The translations under genes were made by a program, and so were the position numbers. The notes beneath the pieces were generated by a model. The model was not told where the DNA came from, made no database searches, and saw nothing but the letters and a program-made list of their open reading frames with translations. This document shows, one piece after another, positions 33,882 to 46,617 of a stretch of 64,000 nt of DNA (the stretch's first letter is position 1; each line of letters starts with the position of its first letter). Origin of the DNA: Jeongeupia wiesaeckerbachi (GTDB taxonomy: Bacteria; Pseudomonadota; Gammaproteobacteria; Burkholderiales; Chitinibacteraceae); assembly GCF_050916355.1 (NCBI RefSeq), contig NZ_CP136946.1, positions 1,798,001 through 1,862,000 on the forward strand. Reading direction: 5' to 3'.

Positions 33882-34157
33882 GCAGCTGCGCTACAGCGTG
33901 GCACGCCGCCCGAAGTGCGCGATCTGCCTTTGATTGCCTTTTTCGCGAGCACTTCGTGGCTGGCGATGCCTCAGCCGTGCCTCTAGAACCGCTGCTTGTC
34001 GGCATCGGCAATGGCTCGCTGATTATTGTGCGGTGTGTGGTAAAGGGTTGGCTCGTCGCGCTTTTTCCATTTGAAACAAGAAGCGCGAAAGAGTTTCGAC
34101 AGCGTGTTGTGGCCTGACCTAGGATGGGAGGACAGGACAGAAGGAGTGGAACTGGCT

Positions 34158-36092
34158 GTGTTTACTTGCATTCGTAAAGCCATGCTGTTGCCGGGACTGG
34201 TGTCGTGGCTGATCGCGCCACGCAGCCAGGGCGCAGCGCAAGAAGGGGCGTCGACATTTCCGGCCATAACGCGCAAGCGCTTGATCGGCATCGTGCTCGT
34301 CTTGGGGGCGCTGCTTGCCGCGGGCACGGTGTTGTATGCGTTGGGCGCGCATACCGTCCGCAGTGAAACGGCGGACCTGGAGCAGCATGGTCGCAACCGG
34401 CTTGAGGTCTACGCTGCCGGTTTGCGCAACGCGATCGTCCGTTACGATGCGCTGCCGATGGTACTGGCCGACCATCCTTATATCCTGACCTTGTTGCGTG
34501 ATCCGCAAAGCGCGGAAATGCGCGATGTGGTCAGCCGTTATCTGGCCCGCTGCATTCGTGAATCCCCCGATGACCTGCTGTTCCTGCTCGACGTTAACGG
34601 CAAGGTGCTGGCGGCCAGCAACTGGAATACGCCGAAAAGCCTGATCGGCAAGGACTACGGTTATCGTCCGTATTTCCTTCAGGCCAAGGAAGGGCACCAG
34701 GGCCGGTTTTACGGCATCGGTTTGATGACGCGGCAGTCCGGCTATTTCCTCTCGTATCCGGTCCGGAACGAAAAAGGCATTGTCATCGGCGTTGTTGCCA
34801 TCCGGATCAACCTCGATACGCTGGAGCGCCAGTGGCCGACCAGCGGCGATATCGTGACCGTGGTCGACGGCAACGGCATCGTCATTCTCTCGACCGACCA
34901 GCACTACAAATGGCACGTCGTGGCACCGTTGAGCAGCGAAGTTCGCCACTACCTGGAAGAGAGCCGTCAGTACGAGGGACGCAGCGACTTCCCGCTACTG
35001 CCCTTGAGCGAGCGTGCGCGCATCGGTGACGGCGCCGAACGAGCAATGCTGACCCAGGATGGCAAGTCGACACCGATGTTGATCCAGCAGCAGGCGCTCG
35101 AAGGGCTGAACTGGAAAATGCAGACCTACAACGATCTGAGCAAGGTCAGGACCGAGGCCGAACACGAGGTGTTCCGCGCGGCGATGATGTTGTTCGGCCC
35201 CTTGCTGCTCCTGCTGTGCTGGTGGCAATACCAGCGTCGCCGGAAAGAGCAGCGCCAGGCCGACAACGCGCTTGAACAGGTTCGTGACGGCTTCCGGAAC
35301 GAAATCGAGCTGCGTGTCGGTGAACTGGCCGACATCCAGTCCAGGCTTCGGGACGAAGTGGTTGAGCGTCAGCGGCTCGAAGGCCGGATGCGCGTTGCGC
35401 AGGACAAACTCCTGAATGCAGGTCGCTTTTCGGTGCTGGGCCAGATCACGTCGAGTGTCATGCGCGAGCTGGGCCGGCCGATTGCCGCGCTGCGCGGGCT
35501 GATCGGCAAGCTTGACGAGAACGGCGGGGAGGTCAAACGTCAGATTGACGGCGTGGTCGCGCAGACCGAGCGCCTTGCCGCATTTACGATCAAGTTGGGC
35601 GAACCTGCGGGGCGGACCGACGACCAGCTTGAGGCCGTGACCTTGATGCAGCCGATCGCCAATACCATTGCGCTGTTTGACAGCCAGTTGCGTCATCAGC
35701 ACGTCAGGCTCGAAATCGAAGAACCCGAAGTGCCGATCTATGTCACCGGCAACCTGGTCTGGCTGGAACAGCTGTTTGCCGTGCTGATCCAGCACGCCCT
35801 TGACGCCGTGCGCACATCGCCGATGCCGGAAATCCGCATAGTCGTGCGCTGCGACGGCGGGCGGGCGCAGGTGAACATCACCGACAACGGGCCGGGAATC
35901 AGCGACGCCAGCTCGTCCTCGCTGTTCGATCCGCTGGCGCTGCCGCGCGGCGAAAGGGATCGTTCCGGCCTGGCGTTGATGACGGCGCAGGCGATCGCCA
36001 ACGATTGCGGCGGCCATATCACGGTCAGCAACCGCGACGAAGGCGGAGCCGAATTTATGCTCGAGTTGAGCGTCGTCGAGGCCGCTGGCTAG
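34158..36092 (+). CDS. DctB-like sensor kinase paralog lacking His and N-box (paralog 2)
   Basis: 644 residues from the GTG at 34158, which has AAGGAG 11 bases upstream; the ATG at 34182 and a TTG at 34071 are alternatives. Layout as in paralog 1: helix, double-Cache sensor (RPYFLQAKEGHQGRFYGIG, GYFLSYPVRN), helix, coiled coil, DHp-like and HATPase-like domains. The DHp motif is VMRELGRPIAA, again with Arg (codon 35463-35465) for His. The N-box, NLLRNALDAV in paralog 1, is VLIQHALDAV here, losing both Asn including the Mg-binding one. G1 (DNGPGIS) remains; the G2 region reads RSGLALM. The protein is probably a pseudokinase with an intact sensor. Ends just upstream of bioF. Confidence 0.88.
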   Translation: MFTCIRKAMLLPGLVSWLIAPRSQGAAQEGASTFPAITRKRLIGIVLVLGALLAAGTVLYALGAHTVRSETADLEQHGRNRLEVYAAGLRNAIVRYDALPMVLADHPYILTLLRDPQSAEMRDVVSRYLARCIRESPDDLLFLLDVNGKVLAASNWNTPKSLIGKDYGYRPYFLQAKEGHQGRFYGIGLMTRQSGYFLSYPVRNEKGIVIGVVAIRINLDTLERQWPTSGDIVTVVDGNGIVILSTDQHYKWHVVAPLSSEVRHYLEESRQYEGRSDFPLLPLSERARIGDGAERAMLTQDGKSTPMLIQQQALEGLNWKMQTYNDLSKVRTEAEHEVFRAAMMLFGPLLLLLCWWQYQRRRKEQRQADNALEQVRDGFRNEIELRVGELADIQSRLRDEVVERQRLEGRMRVAQDKLLNAGRFSVLGQITSSVMRELGRPIAALRGLIGKLDENGGEVKRQIDGVVAQTERLAAFTIKLGEPAGRTDDQLEAVTLMQPIANTIALFDSQLRHQHVRLEIEEPEVPIYVTGNLVWLEQLFAVLIQHALDAVRTSPMPEIRIVVRCDGGRAQVNITDNGPGISDASSSSLFDPLALPRGERDRSGLALMTAQAIANDCGGHITVSNRDEGGAEFMLELSVVEAAG

Positions 36093-36144
36093 GCGAGGGT
36101 GACGGGCGCGGTACAATTGCGTTCCATCATTTTCTGTGGCCGCC

Positions 36145-37287
36145 ATGCCGTTCGATGCCCTCGACGCCGACCTGAACGCCCGTCGCGTCGCGAATCTGTA
36201 CCGCCAACGCCGCGTGCTTGCCGGCCCGCAAGGCGCGGTTGTCGACGTTGATGGCCGCCGGTTGATCAACTTCTGCAGCAACGACTACCTCGGCCTGGCG
36301 AATCACCCCGATCTGATCGCCGCGGCGCAAGCCGGCGCCGCGCGCTGGGGCGTCGGCAGCGGTGCCTCGCATCTTGTTTGTGGACACAGCGCCGCGCACG
36401 AGGCGATGGAGCAGCGGCTCGCGGCCTTTGTCGGCAAGCCGGCGGCGTTGTCGTTCTCGACCGGCTATATGGCCAATCTCGCCGCCGTGACCGCGCTGGT
36501 CGGCCGTGGCGACGCGATTTTCGCCGACAAGCTCAATCACGCTTCGCTGAATGATGCCTGCCAGCTGTCGCATGCTGGGTTCAAACGCTTCGCCCACAAC
36601 GATCTCGAACAGCTCGAACGCTTGCTGGCGACGACCGAGGCAAGGCGCCGGCTGATCGTTGTCGATGCGGTGTTCAGCATGGACGGCGATTGTGCGCCGC
36701 TGGCCGACATCGTCAGGCTGGCCGAGCGTTTCGATGCCTGGGTCTACGTCGATGATGCGCATGGTTTTGGCGTGCTTGGCGACGGTCGCGGTAGTGTGGC
36801 CGGCATCGCCTCGTCGCGGCTGATCTATATGGCGACGCTGGGCAAGGCGGCTGGTGTGGCCGGTGCCTTCATCGCCGCCGAAGCGGTCGTGGTCGACTAT
36901 CTGGTCAATATGGCGCGACCGTACATCTACACGACTGCCGCGCCGCCGCTGCTGGCCGAGGCGGTACTCGCCAGCGTCGACCTGATCGAGCGCGAGCATT
37001 GGCGTCGTGAAGCGCTGGCGGCGCATATCGCCAGCCTGCGTAATACGCTCGCCGGCAGCGGACTGTTGCCGTCGGCGACGCCGATCCAGCCGCTGCTCGT
37101 TGCCGACAGCGCCGCCGCGCTGGTCCTGTCGCAACGCTTGAGCGACGCGGGTCTGTGGGTGTCGGCGATTCGCCCGCCAACGGTGCCGACGCCGCGCTTG
37201 CGCATCTGCCTTTCGGCAGCGCACAGCGCCGACGACGTTGCGCGTCTGAACCAGACGCTACTGATGCTGCTGCAGGAAACCCATTGA
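36145..37287 (+). CDS. bioF: 8-amino-7-oxononanoate synthase
   Basis: 380 residues, PLP enzyme joining pimeloyl-ACP and L-alanine in biotin synthesis. Visible features: NFCSNDYLGLANHP near residue 50, GSGASHLVCGHSAAH, the ALSFSTGYMANLA loop, DDAHGFGVLGDGRG, and the PLP Lys (about residue 234) in ATLGKAAGVAGAF. The ATG at 36145 is preferred over a GTG three codons earlier. The stop overlaps the bioH start (TGATG), so the two biotin genes are coupled. Confidence 0.96.
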   Translation: MPFDALDADLNARRVANLYRQRRVLAGPQGAVVDVDGRRLINFCSNDYLGLANHPDLIAAAQAGAARWGVGSGASHLVCGHSAAHEAMEQRLAAFVGKPAALSFSTGYMANLAAVTALVGRGDAIFADKLNHASLNDACQLSHAGFKRFAHNDLEQLERLLATTEARRRLIVVDAVFSMDGDCAPLADIVRLAERFDAWVYVDDAHGFGVLGDGRGSVAGIASSRLIYMATLGKAAGVAGAFIAAEAVVVDYLVNMARPYIYTTAAPPLLAEAVLASVDLIEREHWRREALAAHIASLRNTLAGSGLLPSATPIQPLLVADSAAALVLSQRLSDAGLWVSAIRPPTVPTPRLRICLSAAHSADDVARLNQTLLMLLQETH

Positions 37288-38054
37288 TGAATCTGTATTC
37301 CGACACGCTCGGCCGCGGCGAGGACGTCGTCTGGCTGCACGGCTGGGCAATGAACGGCGCCGTCTGGCGCGATGTGGCCAATGCACTGGCCAACGACGGC
37401 TGTCACCACCTCGTCGACCTGCCGGGGCACGGTCGCAGCGGCAGCGAGGCGCCGCTCTCGCTCGATATGATGGTCGACGCGCTCGACGCGGCTTTCCCGC
37501 TACCGGTGCACGTGGTCGGCTGGAGCCTCGGCGGTGCGGTGGCGGCAGCGTGGGCGTTGCGTTCGCCCGACAAGCTGCGGTCGTTGACGCTGGTCGCCGC
37601 TAGTCCGTGCTTCATGCAAAGGCCGGACTGGCGCAGCGCAATGCCTGAAACGACGCTGGCGCAGTTCGCCGCGAGCCTTGGCGACGACTGGCGTGGCACG
37701 CTCAAGCGTTTCATCAGCCTGCAGGCGATGGGCGACGAATCGGCGCGGGCGGTGGCACGCCGGCTGGGCGAGGAGCTGTTCGAGCACGGCGAGCCGTCCT
37801 TGAGTGCGCTGGCCGAAGGACTGGCCATCCTGCGCGATACCGATCTGCGCGAACGAATGCCGTTGCTGGCTTTGCCGGTACTGCTGCAATTCGGCGACCG
37901 CGACACGCTGACGCCGCTACCGGCCGGCACCTGGCTGGCGCAAACGTTGCCGCAGGCCGAACTCGTTGTTCACCACGGCGCGGCACACGTGCCCTTTGTG
38001 TCGCATCGCGACGCGTTTATTGCGGCACAGAGGCGGTTCTTTGCGACGCTTTAG
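37287..38054 (+). CDS. bioH: Pimeloyl-ACP methyl ester carboxylesterase
   Basis: 255 residues, alpha/beta hydrolase that cleaves the methyl ester of pimeloyl-ACP to end the pimelate stage of biotin synthesis. VVWLHGWAMNGAVW oxyanion strand, nucleophile Ser80 in VVGWSLGGAVA, Asp in LLQFGDRDTLTPL, and His in VVHHGAAHVPFVS. The usual BioH length is 256. The start ATG at 37287 overlaps the bioF stop. Confidence 0.95.
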   Translation: MNLYSDTLGRGEDVVWLHGWAMNGAVWRDVANALANDGCHHLVDLPGHGRSGSEAPLSLDMMVDALDAAFPLPVHVVGWSLGGAVAAAWALRSPDKLRSLTLVAASPCFMQRPDWRSAMPETTLAQFAASLGDDWRGTLKRFISLQAMGDESARAVARRLGEELFEHGEPSLSALAEGLAILRDTDLRERMPLLALPVLLQFGDRDTLTPLPAGTWLAQTLPQAELVVHHGAAHVPFVSHRDAFIAAQRRFFATL

Positions 38055-38064
38055 AGCGGTTAGT

Positions 38065-38161
38065 TAACAAAACCCAATGAAACGGTATTGGCAAGGTGCG
38101 CGAAACACAGGCAGTAAGGCGTACGGCAAGTGAGCGCAACGAAGCCAGTAGGGTTTTGTTA
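38065..38161. repeat. Inverted-repeat-bounded intergenic element A
   Basis: A perfect 11-base inverted repeat (TAACAAAACCC at 38065-38075, GGGTTTTGTTA at 38151-38161) encloses 75 bases downstream of bioH. No gene inside. The interior holds two similar strings (GGCAAGGTGCGC and GGCAAGTGAGCGC), so it may be a small internal duplication. No T run follows either arm, so it is not an ordinary terminator. Confidence 0.55.
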
Positions 38162-38204
38162 GTCGCGCTTAGTCACGGGAAGTGAAGGGGACGAGAAGAA
38201 GCGA

Positions 38205-38346
38205 AACCTGTTTCAGCAGGCGGTCGAGCCAAAGCAGTTCGTTCTCGCCCGAAGCGCAGGGACCGGAATGGACATCAAGTCCATGAGGATCACGAGCATC
38301 GAACGGGGACGAAATGCGACGGCGCAGTCGCCTAATGAAACAGGTT
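38205..38346. repeat. Structured intergenic element B (long stem enclosing a TTGAT-loop hairpin)
   Basis: Arms at 38205-38215 and 38336-38346 pair perfectly over 11 bases. After a 2x2 internal loop they continue as AGGCG/CGCCT (38218-38222 with 38329-38333). Inside is a perfect hairpin, ATGGAC/GTCCAT around a 5-base loop (38268-38284), which on the minus strand has loop TTGAT. The same loop with a different, compensated stem occurs at 57611-57629. One arm touches the stop codon of the metallophosphoesterase gene. It lies between convergent genes and may be a dispersed repeat, an RNA structure or both. Confidence 0.55.
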
Positions 38347-39077
38347 CAGGCCCAGCCTGAGGAGAGCCATTGCGCCCAATCCAGCCGGTCCTGGTCGAGC
38401 GCCTGCTCGACCGCCTGTTCGTGGTCGTACGGAATCGCCCGATGGGTGATCAGCCAGCCGCGGTCTGTGGCTTCGATGCGTGCATAGCGGGCCAGCGGCG
38501 CACCGGTCTGCATCGCGTGCGGCGGATCGCTGTCGCGGAACGCCGGCAGGCCGACGCTACCCGGATTGACGATCATCCGACCGTCCGGCAGCGTAAGTAC
38601 ACGTGGAATATGACTATGGCCGCAGACGAGGATTTCAGCCGCGATGCCGACTGCGTCGGCGTTGATGTCGGCCAGCGCGCGCAGCCCGTCGTCAAGGTCT
38701 TCGAGCCAGTAGCGCGTATCGTCGCCGGGCTTGCCGTGGCAGGCGTAGACGAGGTTGTCGACCAGCACGTTGGTCGGCCGTTTCTGCAGCCAGCGCCGCC
38801 CGGCGTCGCCTAGCTCGTCGACGACAAAATCCAGCGTTGCCGAAGGCCTGCCGTCGAGGATGTCGCGATCCTGATTGCCGTTGACGCCGAGCACGCGCCG
38901 CGTTTCGGATTCGACCAGCAAGCGCTGCCAGGTGCCGCGTGGGTCGAGCGGGCCGTACAGCGTGTCGCCGAGGTCGAGGAGCGTCGCGTCGGGCCAGTCG
39001 GCCAGATCGTCGAGCACGGCCTCGAGCGCGGCGAGGTTGCCGTGAATGTCCGAAAGCAGCGCGTAGCGCAGTTTCAC
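38346..39077 (-). CDS. YfcE/ApaH-like metallophosphoesterase
   Basis: 243 residues, calcineurin-like phosphoesterase. Metal ligands: LLSDIHGNLAALEAVL (Asp, His), LLDLGDTLYGPL (Asp), VNGNQD (Asn in place of the usual GNHD/GNCD), ACHGKP (His) and CGHSHIPRVL with VNPGSVGLPA. The start is a GTG at 39077 that overlaps the gpsA stop codon and has GGAAG seven bases upstream. The longer in-frame region upstream is a shadow of gpsA. Such proteins hydrolyse phosphodiesters or small phosphates; the substrate is unknown. Confidence 0.9.
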   Translation of the reverse strand: MKLRYALLSDIHGNLAALEAVLDDLADWPDATLLDLGDTLYGPLDPRGTWQRLLVESETRRVLGVNGNQDRDILDGRPSATLDFVVDELGDAGRRWLQKRPTNVLVDNLVYACHGKPGDDTRYWLEDLDDGLRALADINADAVGIAAEILVCGHSHIPRVLTLPDGRMIVNPGSVGLPAFRDSDPPHAMQTGAPLARYARIEATDRGWLITHRAIPYDHEQAVEQALDQDRLDWAQWLSSGWA

Positions 39078-40066
39078 CTTTGGGCTTCCATTTTCGGTGC
39101 GCGGCCCATCAGCGTGCTGACGATCTCGGGCACATTGGCGTCGTCGAACAGCAGCCGGCAGACTGCGGCGGTAATCGGCATGTCGACGCCGAGCGCCTGC
39201 GCCTGCCGGTTCACTTCGCGAGCGGTCGGCACGCCTTCGGCGACATGGCCGAGGCTGGCCAGCGCTTGGTCCAGCGTCAGCCCTTCGGCCAGCTTGAGGC
39301 CGACGCGCCGGTTGCGGCTCAAATCGCCGGTGGCCGTCAGCAGCAGATCGCCGATGCCGGCGAGGCCCATGAAGGTTTCGGCACGCGCGCCCAGCGCCGC
39401 GCCAAAACGGCTCATTTCGGCCAGGCCGCGCGTCAACAGCGCCGCACGGGCATTCAGGCCGTAGCCGAGGCCATCGCAAACACCGGCGGCGATCGCGAGC
39501 ACGTTCTTCACTGCCGCGCCGATCTCGACGCCGATCAGGTCGTCGCTTGCGTACAACCGCAGTACCGGCGTGTTCAGCGTTTCGACGATGCGCTGTGCGA
39601 ACGCGGCGTCGGTCGCGGCAATGGTCACAGCACCGGGCAGACCCTTGGCGATTTCCTGCGCGAAGCTCGGCCCGGACAACATGCCGCGCGGCACCGCCGG
39701 ATCCATCTCCTCGTTGGCGACTTCGTGCGGGAACTTCATCGTGCCGGCCTCGAGTCCCTTGCAGGCCCAGACCACCGGCGCGGTCGAACCGAGTTCACGC
39801 AGCGCGCGTAGCGTGCCGCGCAGCCCGGACATCGGCGTGACAATCAGCACGCAGTCGGTACCGGCAACCGCCTCGGCCAGCGAGGCGCTGACCGACAGCG
39901 TGGCCGGAAACGGCGCATCGGCCAGATAACGCGGGTTGGCCCGCTCGATCCGCATCGTCTCGACCTGATCGGCATCGCGGCTCCACAGCGTCACATCGCA
40001 TTGGTCGGCAAAGCGGATCGCCAGTGCAGTTCCCCAGGCGCCGGCGCCGAGTACGGCGAGTTTCAT
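39074..40066 (-). CDS. gpsA: Glycerol-3-phosphate dehydrogenase [NAD(P)+]
   Basis: 330 residues, cytoplasmic. Reduces dihydroxyacetone phosphate to sn-glycerol-3-phosphate for phospholipid synthesis. N-terminal Rossmann motif VLGAGAWGTALA (residues 5-16), the family signature VWACKGLEAGTMKFPHE, the catalytic Lys region GAAVKNVLAIAAGVCDGLGYG, and GIGDLLLTATGDLSRNRRVG. The order secB-gpsA matches other proteobacteria. A 4-base overlap couples it to the metallophosphoesterase. Confidence 0.97.
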   Translation of the reverse strand: MKLAVLGAGAWGTALAIRFADQCDVTLWSRDADQVETMRIERANPRYLADAPFPATLSVSASLAEAVAGTDCVLIVTPMSGLRGTLRALRELGSTAPVVWACKGLEAGTMKFPHEVANEEMDPAVPRGMLSGPSFAQEIAKGLPGAVTIAATDAAFAQRIVETLNTPVLRLYASDDLIGVEIGAAVKNVLAIAAGVCDGLGYGLNARAALLTRGLAEMSRFGAALGARAETFMGLAGIGDLLLTATGDLSRNRRVGLKLAEGLTLDQALASLGHVAEGVPTAREVNRQAQALGVDMPITAAVCRLLFDDANVPEIVSTLMGRAPKMEAQR

Positions 40067-40124
40067 CTATTCGTCCTCCAGTATTCCGATATAGCCGATC
40101 AAGGCGATCGGCCTGCAAATGACA

Positions 40125-40150
40125 ACGCGCCGTGGCAAGCCACGGCGCGT
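40125..40150. terminator. Strong hairpin between secB and gpsA
   Basis: A perfect 11-12 bp GC-rich stem (ACGCGCCGTGG with its complement) with a small CAAG-type loop. It is followed on the minus strand by only a few T residues (TTGTCATTT), so it may be a weak terminator or attenuator between secB and gpsA. Confidence 0.5.
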
Positions 40151-40187
40151 CTGGGATCGACCCGCAGGCACGCGGGCGAACGCACGA

Positions 40188-40670
40188 TTAGTGTGTGGTT
40201 TCGGCTGCGCCGGTCTGCTGTTGCGCGGCTTGCTGCGCACGCTGTTGCAGATAGATCGCTTCGAAGTTGATCGGTTGCAGCAGCAGCGGCGGGAAGCCGG
40301 CGCGGGTGGTCAGGTCCGACACGGTTTCGCGCAGGTACGGGAACAGGATGCTTGGCGCACCGATGCCCAGCAGCGGGTCCATTTCTTCGGCCGGAACGTG
40401 CTCGATCTGGAACAGGCCGGCTTGCGTCGTCTCGATCAGGAACACGGTGCGATCTTCAACCTTGGCCTGTGCGGTGACAGTCAGGCTGACTTCGTAGAAG
40501 CCGTTGTCAAAACCACGGGCTTCGTTGCGGAACTGGATATTGAATTCCGGCTGCAGCTGCTCGAGGAAGGCTTGCGGCGCGTTCGGCGATTCAACCGAAA
40601 CGTCCTTCACATAAATCTTCTGGATCGCGAAAACCGGCTGGTTTTCCGCTGCTTGGTTTTCTTCGCTCAT
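40188..40670 (-). CDS. secB: Protein-export chaperone SecB
   Basis: 160 residues. Tetrameric cytoplasmic chaperone that keeps preproteins unfolded and hands them to SecA. Recognisable segments: FAIQKIYVKDVSVESPNAP, the beta-sheet 'FYEVSLTVTAQAKVEDRTVFLIET', AGLFQIEHVP, and the C-terminal LGIGAPSILFPYLRETVSDLTTRAGFPPL region written in part (PSILFPYLRETVSDLTTR). The ATG at 40670 has GGAAGGA upstream; the longer open frame is untranslated leader. It is encoded just downstream of grxC, a common pairing. Confidence 0.97.
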   Translation of the reverse strand: MSEENQAAENQPVFAIQKIYVKDVSVESPNAPQAFLEQLQPEFNIQFRNEARGFDNGFYEVSLTVTAQAKVEDRTVFLIETTQAGLFQIEHVPAEEMDPLLGIGAPSILFPYLRETVSDLTTRAGFPPLLLQPINFEAIYLQQRAQQAAQQQTGAAETTH

Positions 40671-40769
40671 GATTCCTTCCTGGGTGTCACTGTGTGTGTT
40701 TGAGTGCTTTGGACCGCGCGAAATCATCGCACGATTCCAGTGTCGCTGCCACTTGGCGCGGCGTAGCGG

Positions 40770-41030
40770 TTACTCCGCTTCGAGCAGCGGCAGCAGTCCG
40801 CCGGCGCGGTCGAGCGCGGCCAGGTCGTCGTAGCCGCCAACATGCGTCTCGCCGATATAGATTTGCGGCACGGTGCGACGACCGGTTTTCTGCATCATCA
40901 CCTCGCGCTGAGCGGGGTCGAGATCGATGCGGATCTTTTCGATCGTCGCGACGCCGCGTGCGCCCAGCAGACGCTCTGCCATTACGCAGTACGGGCAGAC
41001 GCCGGTGCTGTACATCACCACTTTGGGCAT
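40770..41030 (-). CDS. grxC: Glutaredoxin 3
   Basis: 86 residues, the standard GrxC length. The active-site motif CPYC is at residues 12-15 (MYSTGVCPYCVMA); the glutathione-binding RTVPQIYIG and GGYDDLAAL motifs follow. Reduces disulfides with glutathione in the cytoplasm. The open frame continues upstream, but the ATG at 41030 gives the family N-terminus (MPKVVMYS). Precedes secB. Confidence 0.96.
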   Translation of the reverse strand: MPKVVMYSTGVCPYCVMAERLLGARGVATIEKIRIDLDPAQREVMMQKTGRRTVPQIYIGETHVGGYDDLAALDRAGGLLPLLEAE

Positions 41031-41160
41031 GACTGAATTTCCATGAGTCAAACAACTGGCAGTAACAGATGAGGGCGACCGGCTTGAGTGCAAGTGTGCC
41101 AGCGTCGAATGCATCGTGGTTAGATGTGATTTACGCATATAGATAATCGCGCGCGTGAAG

Positions 41161-41190
41161 CGGGCGGCCTTCAGGCCGCCCGTTGTGCTT
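41161..41190 (+). terminator. Orphan GC-rich hairpin with T-rich tail upstream of the rRNA operon
   Basis: Stem CGGGCGGCC/GGCCGCCCG with a TTCA loop followed by TTGTGCTTTT on the plus strand. No gene precedes it on this strand; a weak promoter-like pair (TTAGAT, 16 bases, GATAAT) lies at 41120-41147. It may end a very short RNA or shield the rRNA promoter from upstream transcription. Confidence 0.45.
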
Positions 41191-41438
41191 TTGAGCGCGG
41201 TGAAACCGGGACGGACGGTGCTGGACGGGCTGGCGGGGGCGGTTTGAACGGTTTTGGGCGGGGCAGGGCGCGGTGAGCGGGGCCAAAACTGACGGATTTC
41301 ATGCGCATGGCATGGGTTTGTCAGCTTTGCAGCGGTGCTGGCGGCGGTGTGGCGGGGATGTTGGGTTTGGGTCTGAATAAATTTCGCTGTCCGATCAACG
41401 GTTTATCGGTTCGGCGTGAAATTCTTTCGGTCGGGGTG
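41191..41438. other. Region upstream of the rRNA promoter
   Basis: About 250 bases, G-rich in the first half and more AT-rich near 41380-41430. No gene is credible. It probably contains upstream control elements for the rRNA promoter, but no FIS-site consensus stands out. Confidence 0.4.
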
Positions 41439-41467
41439 TTGACGGGGGGAGGGGAAGTGCTTAAAGT
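41439..41467 (+). promoter_or_regulatory. rRNA operon promoter (TTGACG - 17 - TAAAGT)
   Basis: A -35 box TTGACG (41439-41444) and a -10 box TAAAGT (41462-41467) are separated by exactly 17 bases, about 225 bases before the 16S gene and before the boxA element. It is the best sigma-70 match in the leader. Confidence 0.65.
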
Positions 41468-41546
41468 TGCGTTCTCTGCTGATGACGCAGCGAAAGAAAC
41501 GAAGCGAAACCCGCTGAGTTTACCGAGCGAAGTGTTCAGAAGCAAG

Positions 41547-41559
41547 CGATCTTTAACAA
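41547..41559 (+). promoter_or_regulatory. boxA antitermination element, leader copy
   Basis: The string GCGATCTTTAACA matches the boxA core (GCTCTTTAACA) found in rRNA leaders, where the NusB/NusE complex loads for antitermination. A closer match lies before the 23S gene. Confidence 0.7.
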
Positions 41560-41692
41560 ATTACAGCCGATGAGTGTGAGTGCTTGATGAGTGCATCAAG
41601 TACTTGCACTTAATGAAATAGAACTGGCTTGAGCGCTTCGGTGCTTGGGCGAATTCTTTGAGTTAACGCAAGTGCGCAATTATTCAGTGATT

Positions 41693-43228
<1,536 letters not shown>

Positions 43229-43288
43229 AAGATAATGCCTCATTAAGCATTCACACTCATCGGCTGTACGTTAGAGATACGGAGAACT

Positions 43289-43365
43289 GGGTCAGTAGCT
43301 CAGTCGGTTAGAGCACCGTCTTGATAAGGCGGGGGTCGCTGGTTCGATTCCAGCTTGACCCACCA
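43289..43365 (+). tRNA. tRNA-Ile (GAU)
   Basis: 77 bases in the 16S-23S spacer. The acceptor stem is GGGTCAG/CTTGACCC with encoded CCA. The anticodon loop CTTGATAAG gives anticodon GAT. T-arm GGTTCGATTCC. Standard spacer tRNA. Confidence 0.98.
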
Positions 43366-43400
43366 TTTGCTTTGCGGATGGACAAACAGTTTGATCCGAT

Positions 43401-43476
43401 GGGGGCATAGCTCAGTTGGGAGAGCACCTGCTTTGCAAGCAGGGGGTCGTCGGTTCGATCCCGTCTGCCTCCACCA
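43401..43476 (+). tRNA. tRNA-Ala (UGC)
   Basis: 76 bases, 35 bases after tRNA-Ile. The acceptor begins GGGGGCA and the gene ends with encoded ACCA. Anticodon loop CTTTGCAAG gives TGC; T-arm CGGTTCGATCCCG. Standard spacer tRNA. Confidence 0.98.
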
Positions 43477-43584
43477 CTACTTTTGTGTGGTTTAGTCTGG
43501 AAGGACTCAGTATTAAAGGCATTGGCGATTGTCAGTGGTTTTAATTCTGACTGTTTCAGTTGGACGAGAATTTATTCTCTGTAT

Positions 43585-43596
43585 CGCTCTTTAACA
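43585..43596 (+). promoter_or_regulatory. boxA antitermination element, spacer copy
   Basis: CGCTCTTTAACA in the tRNA-Ala to 23S spacer matches the boxA consensus closely. It lets antitermination complexes reload before the 23S gene. Confidence 0.75.
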
Positions 43597-43723
43597 AGAT
43601 AGAAGAAGCAAAACTCAAATTTATTCAGTAATGAATGGGTTTGATTGCATCGAGTTTTGAATTCGAGAGAATTCGAAGTCGCAAACACAACTTGTAATCT
43701 TGAACTACGTGTTTGAGGTTATA

Positions 43724-46617
<2,894 letters not shown>

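Noticed and set aside
32028..36092. Complete two-component systems at the two DctB-like genes
   Set aside because: Both lack the phospho-accepting His and no receiver-domain gene is nearby, so a standard system is not supported.
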